A stretch of DNA of 52,911 bases, from NCBI GenBank assembly GCA_018780265.1, contig JADMJV010000100.1:1-52911 (forward strand), given 5' to 3'. A model generated the notes under the pieces. The model saw only the letters and a program-made list of their open reading frames with translations, ran no database searches and had not been told where the DNA came from. The position numbers and the translations under genes were made by a program. How positions within the stretch are numbered: position 1 is the stretch's first letter; every line of letters starts with the position of its first letter. The DNA is from a bacterium (GTDB taxonomy: Bacteria; Vulcanimicrobiota; Xenobia; Xenobiales; JADMJV01). Of this stretch, positions 33,577-42,520 are shown piece by piece.

Positions 33577-36500
33577 GTGAATCAAGAACTTATCGACCTG
33601 ATTTTGGACGGCGCTGTATTGGTGCGCCAGAGTTCCTTCACGTTGGCGGTAGAAAAAGCCCAGGAAAAGCTCAAGAAGTTTCAGTTGCCCGACCCCCGCT
33701 ACTATATCACCCAAATAATGCAGGCTCTGCTGGCCAGCGGTGCCACCAAAATCGAGATATTCACCGATGCCCTGCGGGTGCGCATCGTATTCGATGGCCC
33801 CGGCTACACTCGCGAAGAACTGGAACGCATCCACGACGCCGTCTTCGAATCAGGCAAAAATCGTGACCGAGACAAAATGCGGGAACTGGCCCTCGGTCTA
33901 CTTTCGGTACAAGCACTGGGCCCCAGCGAAGTCAGCGTGACCAGCAACAGAATTCGCTGGGACAAGGGCGGTCCACGAGGCAAACTCAGCCCCGTGACCA
34001 CTCCACACAACGAAATCGTAGTTATCCATCGCCGCGCAGCCACCAATGAGATGCAGATATTGCGCCAGGCCTGTCAGAGCTGTCAGGCCGATATGTATAT
34101 CAATAATCTGGTACTGAGTAGCGCCCACGCCGGCCGGTTGAACACTTGCCCGTGGCCCAACTACGCCTTCAAAGGACCGAACTTTCGAGGCGCCTTTGGC
34201 ATCGCCTACGGGGAAATCGCGGCCACTTCTTTGTCCCTGACTCGCTATGGTGTGATCTTCAGCAAACGGAGTGAAAGTCGCATACTCCCTGCCCTCATCG
34301 TAGAAATGGAACACGAACTCCTGCGCAAAAACGCCTCCCAGAGCGATGTGGTAGAAGACGAAAACTACTCCGCCATGTTATCCGACCTGCAAAAAGTGCA
34401 GCTGGAATTTACGGTGCAGCTGGCCGCCCAACGCATCCCCAGTTATCAAGCTCAGCAGGTCTACAGTTACTTTCAGGAAGTAATTCTGCAAAACCTCAGC
34501 CGCGAACTGTTAGCCCTGCCTGCCGAAGAATTGGGTCGCCTGGAAAATCAGTTGGCAGATGCCTATCTGCTGCCCACCGCCGATGGCCGGCGCTGTTCCG
34601 CGCGCCGGGTTTGGGAGTCCATCCAGCAATACGGCGCGGTGCTCTACAGCGAAGACAGCAAAATGAATGTGTGCTGCGAGCCAGGCACAGTTCTCCGTTT
34701 GAGCGAAGCAGCCGCCACCTCCTTGCGACCTCTCTTCCCCGAACTGCGCAAGCTGCGCTGGTTAACCTCCGAAGAATGCGCCACCACGCTGCAATCGGCC
34801 AGGCAGGAACGGAGCAACTCTCTGCCCCAGGTGCTGACGAGCCATCAGCATGAGCAAGGCATCGAAGTGGTTGTATTGGACGCCCCTCCTGCCACCAGCA
34901 TACAGCACTACACGCGCACGACCGGCCCCAACACCATCGAACTGAACCAGCCACTGGGCGAGACTCCGCTGAGCTTTTCGCTGATTTCCGCCCCGTCGCT
35001 CAAGTTGAGCGAGACCGGTTTGCAACGTGCCCTGAAACAGGTGGTCGAGCCTCTGTATCTGCGCCTGGCACGCCAGTTGGATGCGCCAGGCGCATTGGTA
35101 CCCAACCGGCCTGGTTTGCAAAGAGCCGTGTTTCATTTCCTGGAATACAAATTTGGCCGTCTATGCCAGGCCCTGGGCCATCCCGATTGGAAAGATCGGG
35201 CCCTGTTTTGGACCGGCCAACAGGCCCCCGTCAGCCTCAACGACCTGCATGCCTGGCTGGAGGTCTACCCTGCTGTGGTATGCACCTATGGACTGCCGGT
35301 GGGTGGCGAGGACCACGCTCTGGTCGTGACGCCACCGGGCCTGCGGGCTCTCCGGCACCTGCTCGGTAACGACCAGCTGCGCCTCTCCGAGTTGGCTCAA
35401 CCCCTGCTGGTGGAACGCTCCCAGCAGATGGGCCTGAGTGGGGCCGCCACTGCGGGTGTACGGCGGACGGACATATCGGATGAAGACGAAGAACTTGCGG
35501 CCATCCGCCGCGAAATCGAGGACGCCCGGTCCGGCGGCCTGCAATTCGCCGAGGAACAACCACTCGACGCAGAGGGCGTGCTCCAGCATTTGCGACTCCA
35601 ACCCAAAGCAACCGACCTGGCTGAGGCGCGGCGCGAACAGCAACTACCCGAGTTCTGCCAGAAGTGCCTGGCGGCCAGTAAAAACCTGGGTACACGCTGG
35701 CTGGTGGCCTTTCGTCAGCCTGGCATACAAGGCCAGTTGCTGGTCCACGACGGGGCCTTGCCCAAACCCTTGCAGCCGGACCACCTGCTTGTTAAAGTGG
35801 CCGACAATGACCCCGTGGCCTATTCCACGAGATTTATAGGCCTGAGCGGCTGGCTCTTTGTGCCGGCAAACTGGGAAGCCGACCCGGACTTTCAGTGGCC
35901 GGGGCTGCGCGCCGATTCGGAGCCGCCTCAAGCGGGCCAAAGCTGGCCCGCCCCGGACTTTCCCTTTGACCTGGGCAGTGCCGCTCTCCACTCAGACCTG
36001 CTTTGGGCCATACGCCAGCTTTACAAACTGGCGGCCCAGCACTGCGCCAAAGCCAAGAACAGCTCAGGGCCGGGGGTTCAGACGCTGTGGAGCCGTCGCC
36101 TGTCTCTCTTCCTGCTGTGGGACGAGAGCTGGGCACTGGCAAACAGCGACAGTTGGTTTGCGCTGGTGCCCCTATGGCGTAATTTGGCGGGAGAAACACT
36201 GGATCTGAAACGTCTCCGCCAACTGAATTCGCCCGCCTGGGCCCCAGCCGGGCCTGGAATCGCAGAGCATCCCGAGCAAACGGTGCGCTTATTGCCCCCC
36301 TTTGAGGTGGCCGACCTGGAGCGCCTGCTGGGGCGCCAGCTCAGCCAGGCCAGCCTGCAAGTGGAGGAGAAGCGGGAGCAACAGCTACTCGGCGAGCTAA
36401 AGCAGTGGCTGGTGCGCACCTGCCAGCGGGCTCACGCGCCCCTGGAAGCCGCCTGGGTAGAGGGCCTGAAGTTTGGCCAACCGACGCGTTGGATCGGGGG

Positions 36501-36723
36501 TCCTCGCAAATACTTCATCGAGCATCAGGCCAACGAGGCCACTACCTCTCTCAATCCGGCTGACGCCCTTTTCATACGCATGTTCCGTGACCAGAAAGGT
36601 TGGGAGCAGCAGGTCCCGGTGTTGGCCTCGGCCGTCTATACGGCCATCAATCGGGCTCTCTCCGAAGTAGAGGACGAGCACGAACTGGCTTACCTGGAGG
36701 CTATGCTGGCCCAGTTACCTTGA
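33577..36723 (+). CDS. 1048-residue protein with degenerate GHKL-like N-terminus
   Basis: The start is GTG at 33577, with GGAG 5 bases upstream and one base after the preceding stop. Residues about 45-140 run ITQIMQALLASGATKIEIF, then a G1-like FDGPGYTREEL, then MRELALGLLSVQALGPSEV. This follows the helix-strand-G1-helix order of a GHKL fold, but the N-box acid/Asn and G2 glycines are not clear, so it may not hydrolyse ATP. The remaining 850 residues are unrecognised; an acidic linker (DISDEDEELAAIRREIEDA) lies near the middle. It ends tail-to-tail with the DUF1415 gene (23-base overlap). Probable partner of the intact ATPase. Confidence 0.7.
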   Translation: MNQELIDLILDGAVLVRQSSFTLAVEKAQEKLKKFQLPDPRYYITQIMQALLASGATKIEIFTDALRVRIVFDGPGYTREELERIHDAVFESGKNRDRDKMRELALGLLSVQALGPSEVSVTSNRIRWDKGGPRGKLSPVTTPHNEIVVIHRRAATNEMQILRQACQSCQADMYINNLVLSSAHAGRLNTCPWPNYAFKGPNFRGAFGIAYGEIAATSLSLTRYGVIFSKRSESRILPALIVEMEHELLRKNASQSDVVEDENYSAMLSDLQKVQLEFTVQLAAQRIPSYQAQQVYSYFQEVILQNLSRELLALPAEELGRLENQLADAYLLPTADGRRCSARRVWESIQQYGAVLYSEDSKMNVCCEPGTVLRLSEAAATSLRPLFPELRKLRWLTSEECATTLQSARQERSNSLPQVLTSHQHEQGIEVVVLDAPPATSIQHYTRTTGPNTIELNQPLGETPLSFSLISAPSLKLSETGLQRALKQVVEPLYLRLARQLDAPGALVPNRPGLQRAVFHFLEYKFGRLCQALGHPDWKDRALFWTGQQAPVSLNDLHAWLEVYPAVVCTYGLPVGGEDHALVVTPPGLRALRHLLGNDQLRLSELAQPLLVERSQQMGLSGAATAGVRRTDISDEDEELAAIRREIEDARSGGLQFAEEQPLDAEGVLQHLRLQPKATDLAEARREQQLPEFCQKCLAASKNLGTRWLVAFRQPGIQGQLLVHDGALPKPLQPDHLLVKVADNDPVAYSTRFIGLSGWLFVPANWEADPDFQWPGLRADSEPPQAGQSWPAPDFPFDLGSAALHSDLLWAIRQLYKLAAQHCAKAKNSSGPGVQTLWSRRLSLFLLWDESWALANSDSWFALVPLWRNLAGETLDLKRLRQLNSPAWAPAGPGIAEHPEQTVRLLPPFEVADLERLLGRQLSQASLQVEEKREQQLLGELKQWLVRTCQRAHAPLEAAWVEGLKFGQPTRWIGGPRKYFIEHQANEATTSLNPADALFIRMFRDQKGWEQQVPVLASAVYTAINRALSEVEDEHELAYLEAMLAQLP

Positions 36724-37255
36724 GGTATGTGGCCTGCAACTGCTGCCAGTAGGCCAACCCTTTGGCCCTGGCAAATTCGATATTGCGTTGGGGTATCTTT
36801 TCGGGGTCTGAGTAGCGTTCCAGGGCGCGTTCCATGCTCTCCTCGCGCAGCAAGTGCAGCATGGGGTAAGGAGACCGGTTGGTGTAATTGGCCGGGTCCT
36901 CCGACGACGAGTCCGCGAAGCGATAGCCGGGATGAAAGCTGGCCACCTGGTAGACAGACTCATAATGGTGACGAGCCAGCAAGCGCTCGGCCACAGACAC
37001 AAAGTCCAGGTAGTCTTCAAAATCCGCCAGAGCATAGGGGAAAATGAGCAGACTGGTTTCCGTCTCGGGGTGCTTGTCCAGCCACTGACATTCCTCCAGG
37101 AAAGCTTGCCGTAGTTGGCCTGGTTCCTGGCCGTTCTCCACCTGGTAGCGGATCGTTCCGGCCCTCAACTCCTTGACGGCGAAGGGGCAGAAGTTACAGC
37201 CGACCACCACCTCTTCGATCCACTTGCGGGTCTGCTCCAGGACAAGTTCGCTCAA
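36701..37255 (-). CDS. DUF1415 family protein
   Basis: A 184-residue cytosolic protein of the DUF1415 family, whose function is unknown. Hallmarks are VVGCNFCPFAVKEL near the N-terminus, ETSLLIFPYALADFEDYLDF, and the block YQVASFHPGYRF...NYTNRSPYPMLHLLREES followed by PEKIPQRNIEFARAKG. The length is typical. It is 3 bases downstream of the next same-strand gene (GHKL-like/TPR) and so probably in the same operon. Family members occur widely as single genes, so any link to the GHKL genes is uncertain. Confidence 0.9.
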   Translation of the reverse strand: MSELVLEQTRKWIEEVVVGCNFCPFAVKELRAGTIRYQVENGQEPGQLRQAFLEECQWLDKHPETETSLLIFPYALADFEDYLDFVSVAERLLARHHYESVYQVASFHPGYRFADSSSEDPANYTNRSPYPMLHLLREESMERALERYSDPEKIPQRNIEFARAKGLAYWQQLQATYLKVTGPA

Positions 37256-37258
37256 CGG

Positions 37259-38944
37259 CTAACGCTTAAAGCGCAGGGTCATGGCCCGACTTTCAAAGTC
37301 TGTGGCGTCTGAATAGCGGTTGGCCGCCTTGAGAATTTCGGCCAGCAACTTCAGGAAAGGAACCAACTCCTTGCTCTCGCGACCGTGCACCTGCTCGGCC
37401 AGTTCAAGGGCTTTGCGAGCCTGAATTTCAGCCTCGGCCAGGCGGCGGTTAGCGCGGTGTCGATCGGCCAGTTCATAAAAGCTCTTCAAGGTACTTTCGG
37501 GGGAGGCGTTGGGGGCACCTTGCTGCAGACTCAACGCCTTCTGAAATAACTCCTCCGACCCGGGCAGACGATGTTCTTTCACGAGTACGGCCAGTTCGTG
37601 GTAGCTTTGAGCCAGATTGGCCGGGGGTTCGGGGAGTTGCTCCTCCATCTCCAGGGCTCTCTTTAACAGGGCGGTAGCATCGCCCACGCGATGTTTTCTC
37701 AGGTGGTTCTCTCCGCTGGCCCTCAGCAAGGGGATGAGTCGCTGCTGAATGGGCCGAACCGCCTCGGCATTGCCGATTTTTCGATTGATGTCCAACAACT
37801 GGGTCCAGCCGTCGACCAGGTCAGGGTGAGTGGCTCCCAGCACCTGCTCGCGCAACTCCAGACAGGCGCCCAGCGCATGCAGACTGGCTTCCTGCTGATT
37901 ATTGCGATGGTAGTATTGACTCAGGTCTTCAAAGATGCGCGAGGCCAATTCGGCCTGATCAAAGCCGATGTTTTCGCGACGATCCAGCATTTCGCGAGCC
38001 ATCCTGGCCGAAACAGCCGTGAGGATCTCTAAAATCGTCTCCAGCGTCGAATTGGTTCGCAAACCGGTGAAATTGACATCAGGCTCCAAATCGGGAGCCG
38101 ACAGCACCACGCTGACATCACGAAAACTCAGGGGCAGACCGGGCGGCAAAGTGACCCCGTTGACCACGGCGCGCACACCGGTCCAATCAAAACTCAGGGC
38201 TCCGATACTCACCAGCGCGTAAAAAGGCACCTTGGGCACATCCTGAAGCTCCGAACCCAGGCGGGGCCGAGCGAAGCGAAACTCCACATGGGGCATGGGC
38301 TGCTCCGGTTGCAGCCAGGCCCACATGAGGACTCGCCCCGGGGCCACCTCCTCATTGACCGGAAAGCGATCGACAATCACCTCCGGACCGGCCCAGGCAC
38401 AGCGCTCCCGAACGGCCTGACACTCTGGGGGGCCGTTGGCTTTGCTCAACTGGTTGACTGCTCGGGCCAGCGACATAAACTTGCTGCGCTGCAGGCAGCG
38501 CACTCGCAAACTCCAGCCCTGTCCCTGAAAGGGATCCACCTTGAGCAACTGATGGCTTTGACTGGACGGTGTTAAAATCAGGCGAATTCCCTGCCGGCCG
38601 TCCCAAGTCTCCAGTTCTAACTGGCCTATGCCAGTGGCAAAAGCCGAGTTTAGACCCAGTGATAAGTAACGAGTGCGCTCATCCTTGCTGGTAGCCTCAA
38701 AAGAACCATACATGTCGGCGATAGCGGTAGGCGGTGGCGCCGTTCCGTTACACTCTACCACCAGATCCAGTTCGTCGTTACGAACTTGAATGCGACTGGA
38801 ACGGCAGGCCACTGCCGCGGCCACAAGTTGCAATACGAAGTGGCTGGGGTCTTCGGCACGCGCCTGATAAAGCAGGTCGCGGGCCGCCTGACCACTGTGC
38901 CGACCTACGGCCTGGATAAGATTTTGAAAACTTTCGCGTTTCAC
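37259..38944 (-). CDS. Degenerate GHKL-like domain fused to TPR repeats
   Basis: A 561-residue protein starting at a GTG. Residues about 30-130 (FVLQLVAAAVACRSSRIQVR, then CNGTAPPPTAIADMYGSF, then RYLSLGLNSAFATGIGQLEL) align by eye, position for position, with the degenerate GHKL-like start of the 1048-residue protein on the other strand. The G1 glycines are replaced, so ATP binding is doubtful. Residues about 330-555 are TPR-like helix pairs with kinesin-light-chain-style spacing (EASLHALGACLELREQVLGA; AEIQARKALELAEQVHG). This would be a pseudo-ATPase sensor or scaffold (inference). An exported-protein gene precedes it by 12 bases from that protein's shifted-frame stop. Confidence 0.7.
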   Translation of the reverse strand: MKRESFQNLIQAVGRHSGQAARDLLYQARAEDPSHFVLQLVAAAVACRSSRIQVRNDELDLVVECNGTAPPPTAIADMYGSFEATSKDERTRYLSLGLNSAFATGIGQLELETWDGRQGIRLILTPSSQSHQLLKVDPFQGQGWSLRVRCLQRSKFMSLARAVNQLSKANGPPECQAVRERCAWAGPEVIVDRFPVNEEVAPGRVLMWAWLQPEQPMPHVEFRFARPRLGSELQDVPKVPFYALVSIGALSFDWTGVRAVVNGVTLPPGLPLSFRDVSVVLSAPDLEPDVNFTGLRTNSTLETILEILTAVSARMAREMLDRRENIGFDQAELASRIFEDLSQYYHRNNQQEASLHALGACLELREQVLGATHPDLVDGWTQLLDINRKIGNAEAVRPIQQRLIPLLRASGENHLRKHRVGDATALLKRALEMEEQLPEPPANLAQSYHELAVLVKEHRLPGSEELFQKALSLQQGAPNASPESTLKSFYELADRHRANRRLAEAEIQARKALELAEQVHGRESKELVPFLKLLAEILKAANRYSDATDFESRAMTLRFKR

Positions 38945-38993
38945 CGGCTCTGTTTTCTAACGCCAGTCGAGTTTGCCCTTTTTGAGGGAGTCT

Positions 38994-39437
38994 TTAGTCA
39001 CGCCGAACCAATAACCCGGTCCGACGATTTCCCACCGATACCACACCACTCCAGCATTTGCCCGTTTCCATGGGAAACATTTCAAAGCGGTAGACTTTGG
39101 GTTGCACGCCCCCCACCAGCACTTCTGCCACGTAGGGACTTTGGTCCGACTGGCGCCGGGCTTTAAATTTCACTTTATGCAAAATTTCATCGGCATTGGG
39201 TTCGCGGGCCTCGGGTCCCAGACCCAGGTCGACCTCCACGGTCCCTTCCATTTCCTCGACCGTGACACTATCGATCTCCACCGCGTTTTGATGCCAGGCC
39301 GAATCCCCGCTCAGCCACATTTTGTAGCGGCCTTTCCAGACCGGGTCGTCGACCGGCGGCGACAGGCTGACGTCATCAGCCACAGCCGAAAAACTCATGG
39401 CCAGCAATAAAATCCCCCAAAGCGCTCGTCGGATCAT
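38994..39437 (-). CDS. Exported protein with a probable C-terminal frameshift
   Basis: 147 residues as read: signal peptide MIRRALWGILLLAMSFSAVA, then an acidic beta-rich domain (VEIDSVTVEEMEGTVEVDLG; VKFKARRQSDQSPYVAEVL). No family recognised. The last 20 residues look non-native. In the adjacent frame the same DNA reads GVVWYRWEIVGPGYWFGVTK and then DSLKKGKLDWR with a stop at 38957, which is far more protein-like. A one-base indel near 39040-39075 is likely, from mutation or from sequence error. The natural gene would then span 38957-39437 and end 12 bases before the GHKL/TPR gene. The ATG overlaps the upstream stop (ATGA). Confidence 0.65.
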   Translation of the reverse strand: MIRRALWGILLLAMSFSAVADDVSLSPPVDDPVWKGRYKMWLSGDSAWHQNAVEIDSVTVEEMEGTVEVDLGLGPEAREPNADEILHKVKFKARRQSDQSPYVAEVLVGGVQPKVYRFEMFPMETGKCWSGVVSVGNRRTGLLVRRD

Positions 39438-39793
39438 CGGCAGTGACGACGGCGGCCGCGGCCGTGACCGTAATTCTGGTAGACGGGGTAGGCCTGCCGA
39501 TAGACCGCCTGAGCGCAGCCGGCGTTATAATTGTGCAGATTGGGATAAGCCGGGTAGCTATTGTAGACAGGCACGTTGACGGGATAGCTGTTGTAGACCG
39601 GGTAGTTCTGATAAACCGGGTAATTCTGATAGACAGGGTAATTTTGGTAACCCGAGCCTACGCTCACACCCCATTGAACGCTGTTGTTGTTCCAACCGCC
39701 AGAGCCCACCGAAACAGTGATGCCGGGCTGGGCAAAGGCTGAGCTGGCGCCCAGGCTGGCCACCCAAAGGCTGAGAAGAGCGATTTTTTTCAC
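39434..39793 (-). CDS. Exported Tyr/Pro-rich repeat protein
   Basis: 119 residues. A signal peptide (KKIALLSLWVASLGASSAFA) leads to a short Gly/Asn region (GSGGWNNNSVQWGVSVGSG), then YQNYPV repeats and related units (49-84), and a His/Arg-rich end (GHGRGRRRHCR). This resembles small surface or matrix proteins with Tyr-rich repeats; no enzyme motif is present. The GTG at 39793 has a strong GGAGG eight bases upstream. The stop overlaps the next ATG (ATGA), so it is co-translated with the following exported protein. Confidence 0.75.
   Translation of the reverse strand: MKKIALLSLWVASLGASSAFAQPGITVSVGSGGWNNNSVQWGVSVGSGYQNYPVYQNYPVYQNYPVYNSYPVNVPVYNSYPAYPNLHNYNAGCAQAVYRQAYPVYQNYGHGRGRRRHCR
39578..39649 (-). 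repeat. Tandem hexapeptide-coding repeats (YQNYPV-type)
   Basis: Three adjacent 18-base units encode YQNYPV, followed by the variant YNSYPV, within the exported Tyr-rich protein. NVPVYNSYPAYP continues the pattern beyond. Copy number may vary between strains by slippage. Confidence 0.8.
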
Positions 39794-39876
39794 GGTACCT
39801 ACCTCCAGGGAAGAGTGTCGCGACTACCATACCCACTAAGTCGTTGACGAATCCGCACTGAAGTTTGAACTTTCCG

Positions 39877-42438
39877 TCATTCGCCGTAGAGCCAGCCCTC
39901 CCAGCGCTGACGCAGCCGCTGCCATTCGCCCTGGACGCCAGGGTGAAGACTCTCCGGCCGAATGCTCACCAGGTAGCCAACGGCCACGGGACGATAGTCG
40001 CGATCACTGGTGGCCAACAACTGCTGGAGCAACTGCAAAAGTTGACGCTGGCGGGCGGCCAACTGATCATGGGGCCCCAGCAGCGACCAGTCCAGCAAAA
40101 AACCCAGGCAATCCCCATGCGTAAGGAGACGCAGCCGCTCAGGACAGCTTCCTTGCAGGGTTACCACCAGTTCGGCCAGATGGTTAACCAGGGGCGCCTC
40201 GGCCTGGCCAAACTGTGGCAGTAGTTGGCGGGCGGTGGTCCACAGGGGCATGGATCGATGTTGATAGCTGTCACCCCCGCGGGCCACTCCGTCCAGCCAG
40301 TCGCGCAAAAACTGCCAGCAGCGCACGCGTAGGGGTCGCTTCAGGTCTTCGCTCAGGTCGGGTCGCTGGGCCAGCCGACCCATCAATCCCAGGGCCAGAT
40401 CTCGCTGCTCCGCATCCCACGCTTGCGGCGCCAACACCCCGTCGCCTTGGGAGTCTTGAGCCAACGCCCAGCGCATCCTCTGCTGGGGAGAGAGATCGGG
40501 AGGCAGGAAGAGCAGTCTCTGACTGAGCGCCTGCACCAAGGGCTGGGCCGTGGACCAGTGGTCGACCCGCCGCAGCAGCGTGAGCAAAACGGCCTGCATC
40601 GTTTGGCGGGGAACATCGGAAGCCCGGATAACCTCCAGCAACTCCTGCTCGGCCCAGAGTCGAATCTCAGCCACGGGACTGCGCTGGATCTGTTCCCACC
40701 ACTCGGGCCACAGGGGCGCAAACCGGGCGCGTCCCTGTCGCAAATGGTCCAAAACCGCAGGCCTCATCTCAGCAGAAAAGCTTGGGCATCGGTAGAAGAG
40801 CGCCCAGGCGCGCCACATTTCGGGACGTTCCGCGTGAAAAGGGCTGGCCTCCAGCAGTCGCTGAATCCGATCCTGGGCCGGCGAACGATCCGAGGCCGCA
40901 CAGTGCTTGGCCAGCGTTTCCATGCGAACGGGAAAAGCCCGTGAGTTGACTTCGGCATCGCGTCTGGCTTGCTGATACTGGCGTTCTAAAATTTCCGGGT
41001 CAAGTTGGACCAAAAAGGCGATGGCCCAGGTGTCGTCCGGCTCCTCCAGGTGCGGAATCTCCTGTTCCAAGAAGCCCGCCAGACTCCAACGCAGGGTTTC
41101 CTCTATCTCGTTGGCATCGTTGTGGATCCAGTTCTGCGAAGAGAGCTGCCGCAGCATACGCCGCGATCCCGAAGCCAATTCCTGAAGGGCCCGACATTCA
41201 GCCGCCCCTCGCAGATCGGCAAACTGCATAGCCTCGGCCACCAACCAACAGCGCAAATCGGGCTGCAGCCGGTTAAAGCGGTGCTCTTCCACCAACGGAG
41301 CGATGGCTTCGTGCCCCAAATTCGAGAGAATTTGCTCGACTCGCAGCAAGGACTGACCCGCCAGGCTGGGTTCGGCGGCCAGCTCCCAGGCCTGCTCCAG
41401 CAGTTGAGTTCGCGGCTCCCCTTGCAGGTCCAACTGACCGAGCAACCAGCTGGCCAGCAATCGCTCGGCCAGGGCCAGCCCTCTCTGAAGTCGCCGCAAC
41501 AGAGCCGGTATTAGATCCAGTCCCAGGCGAACCCAGTGCAGAGTGATCTGGGCCAGCCGCTGAACCAACAATGGCTCCAGTTGGGCCGTTTGGGCCAGAC
41601 ACTCTTCCCACCAACTCAATATCCACTGCGGCTGCTCCTGCCAGCGCGGGGTGAGTTCCTCGACCACGTCCAGGATGGGCAGGCGAAGCTCTTCTTGCTC
41701 CCAAAGAATTTGCAGAAGTCCCACCAGAAAGGGAAGATCCCAACTCTGCAAGGTGGGACCCCTGAGCTGCTTGAGGGCCGCGATGGACACGTGAGGGGTA
41801 GACGAAAAAAGAGCTTCGAGATGACGACCGGCGTCGGCATCCAGATACTCGTAGGTCAACCGGGCGACTTCTCGGGTGACTTCCGGACGGCGCCGCTTGA
41901 GGGCCAGCCATAGCAAGGGGCCAGGCGACCCACCTGAGGAGCGAACCTGGCGAAAGGCGGCCCGCAGGTGCTCGAGAATCCTGGCATTGTCTTCGGCATC
42001 GGCTACCACCCGCCACGATTCTGGCCAGGGGTCGTGGCCGCCACTGTAGGTGGGCGCAACCATGGCCTGAACCAGATCATGAGTTGCCATAGGCACCAGC
42101 GCCGTTTCTTGGGATTCCAGCCACACCTCATCGGCGCTCAGCAGTTCATAGCCATGACTTCGGCCTCGCCGCAAAACCAGACCGGCGGGCTCAAGCTGCT
42201 GGGCCAGAATCTCCAATGGCAGTGGCTCCTGGCGCCAGTGCGGCATCTTTAACAAGGCCTGTGACTCCCCCAAAAGGGACTCAAGAGCCGACCAGGTCAG
42301 CCGCAGCGACAGACTATGTAAAACCAGCAGGCGTGTGGTCAATTGGGCGCTGGCCAGCAGCCCCCCGGCTTGCAACCGCTGCTGGGCGTCGTGAACACCC
42401 AGACACCCTTCTAAATTGCAGAACTGCTCTTGCAACAT
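39877..42438 (-). CDS. Large helical-repeat protein of unknown function
   Basis: About 853 residues from the ATG at 42438. It is overwhelmingly Leu/Gln/Trp/Arg-rich helix, suggesting a HEAT/ARM-like solenoid (LLVQRLAQITLHWVRLGLD; LLRRVDHWSTAQPLVQALSQ). There is no signal peptide, membrane helix or catalytic motif that I can see. The first 110 residues may contain winged-helix-like segments (LPLEILAQQLEPAGLVLRRG), but this is weak. It is head-to-head with the acyl-CoA oxidase gene, about 80 bases apart. Function unknown. Confidence 0.65.
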   Translation of the reverse strand: MLQEQFCNLEGCLGVHDAQQRLQAGGLLASAQLTTRLLVLHSLSLRLTWSALESLLGESQALLKMPHWRQEPLPLEILAQQLEPAGLVLRRGRSHGYELLSADEVWLESQETALVPMATHDLVQAMVAPTYSGGHDPWPESWRVVADAEDNARILEHLRAAFRQVRSSGGSPGPLLWLALKRRRPEVTREVARLTYEYLDADAGRHLEALFSSTPHVSIAALKQLRGPTLQSWDLPFLVGLLQILWEQEELRLPILDVVEELTPRWQEQPQWILSWWEECLAQTAQLEPLLVQRLAQITLHWVRLGLDLIPALLRRLQRGLALAERLLASWLLGQLDLQGEPRTQLLEQAWELAAEPSLAGQSLLRVEQILSNLGHEAIAPLVEEHRFNRLQPDLRCWLVAEAMQFADLRGAAECRALQELASGSRRMLRQLSSQNWIHNDANEIEETLRWSLAGFLEQEIPHLEEPDDTWAIAFLVQLDPEILERQYQQARRDAEVNSRAFPVRMETLAKHCAASDRSPAQDRIQRLLEASPFHAERPEMWRAWALFYRCPSFSAEMRPAVLDHLRQGRARFAPLWPEWWEQIQRSPVAEIRLWAEQELLEVIRASDVPRQTMQAVLLTLLRRVDHWSTAQPLVQALSQRLLFLPPDLSPQQRMRWALAQDSQGDGVLAPQAWDAEQRDLALGLMGRLAQRPDLSEDLKRPLRVRCWQFLRDWLDGVARGGDSYQHRSMPLWTTARQLLPQFGQAEAPLVNHLAELVVTLQGSCPERLRLLTHGDCLGFLLDWSLLGPHDQLAARQRQLLQLLQQLLATSDRDYRPVAVGYLVSIRPESLHPGVQGEWQRLRQRWEGWLYGE

Positions 42439-42520
42439 CTTGGCTGAAGACCTTTGCCGGGCTTCCGGCGCACCCTGCCAACGGAGGGGATTCCCCTTTC
42501 TACTGGCGAAACGGCCTGGC

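Noticed and set aside
39578..39649. CRISPR-like repeats
   Set aside because: The 18-base units are adjacent without spacers and are codon repeats inside a signal-peptide-bearing protein.
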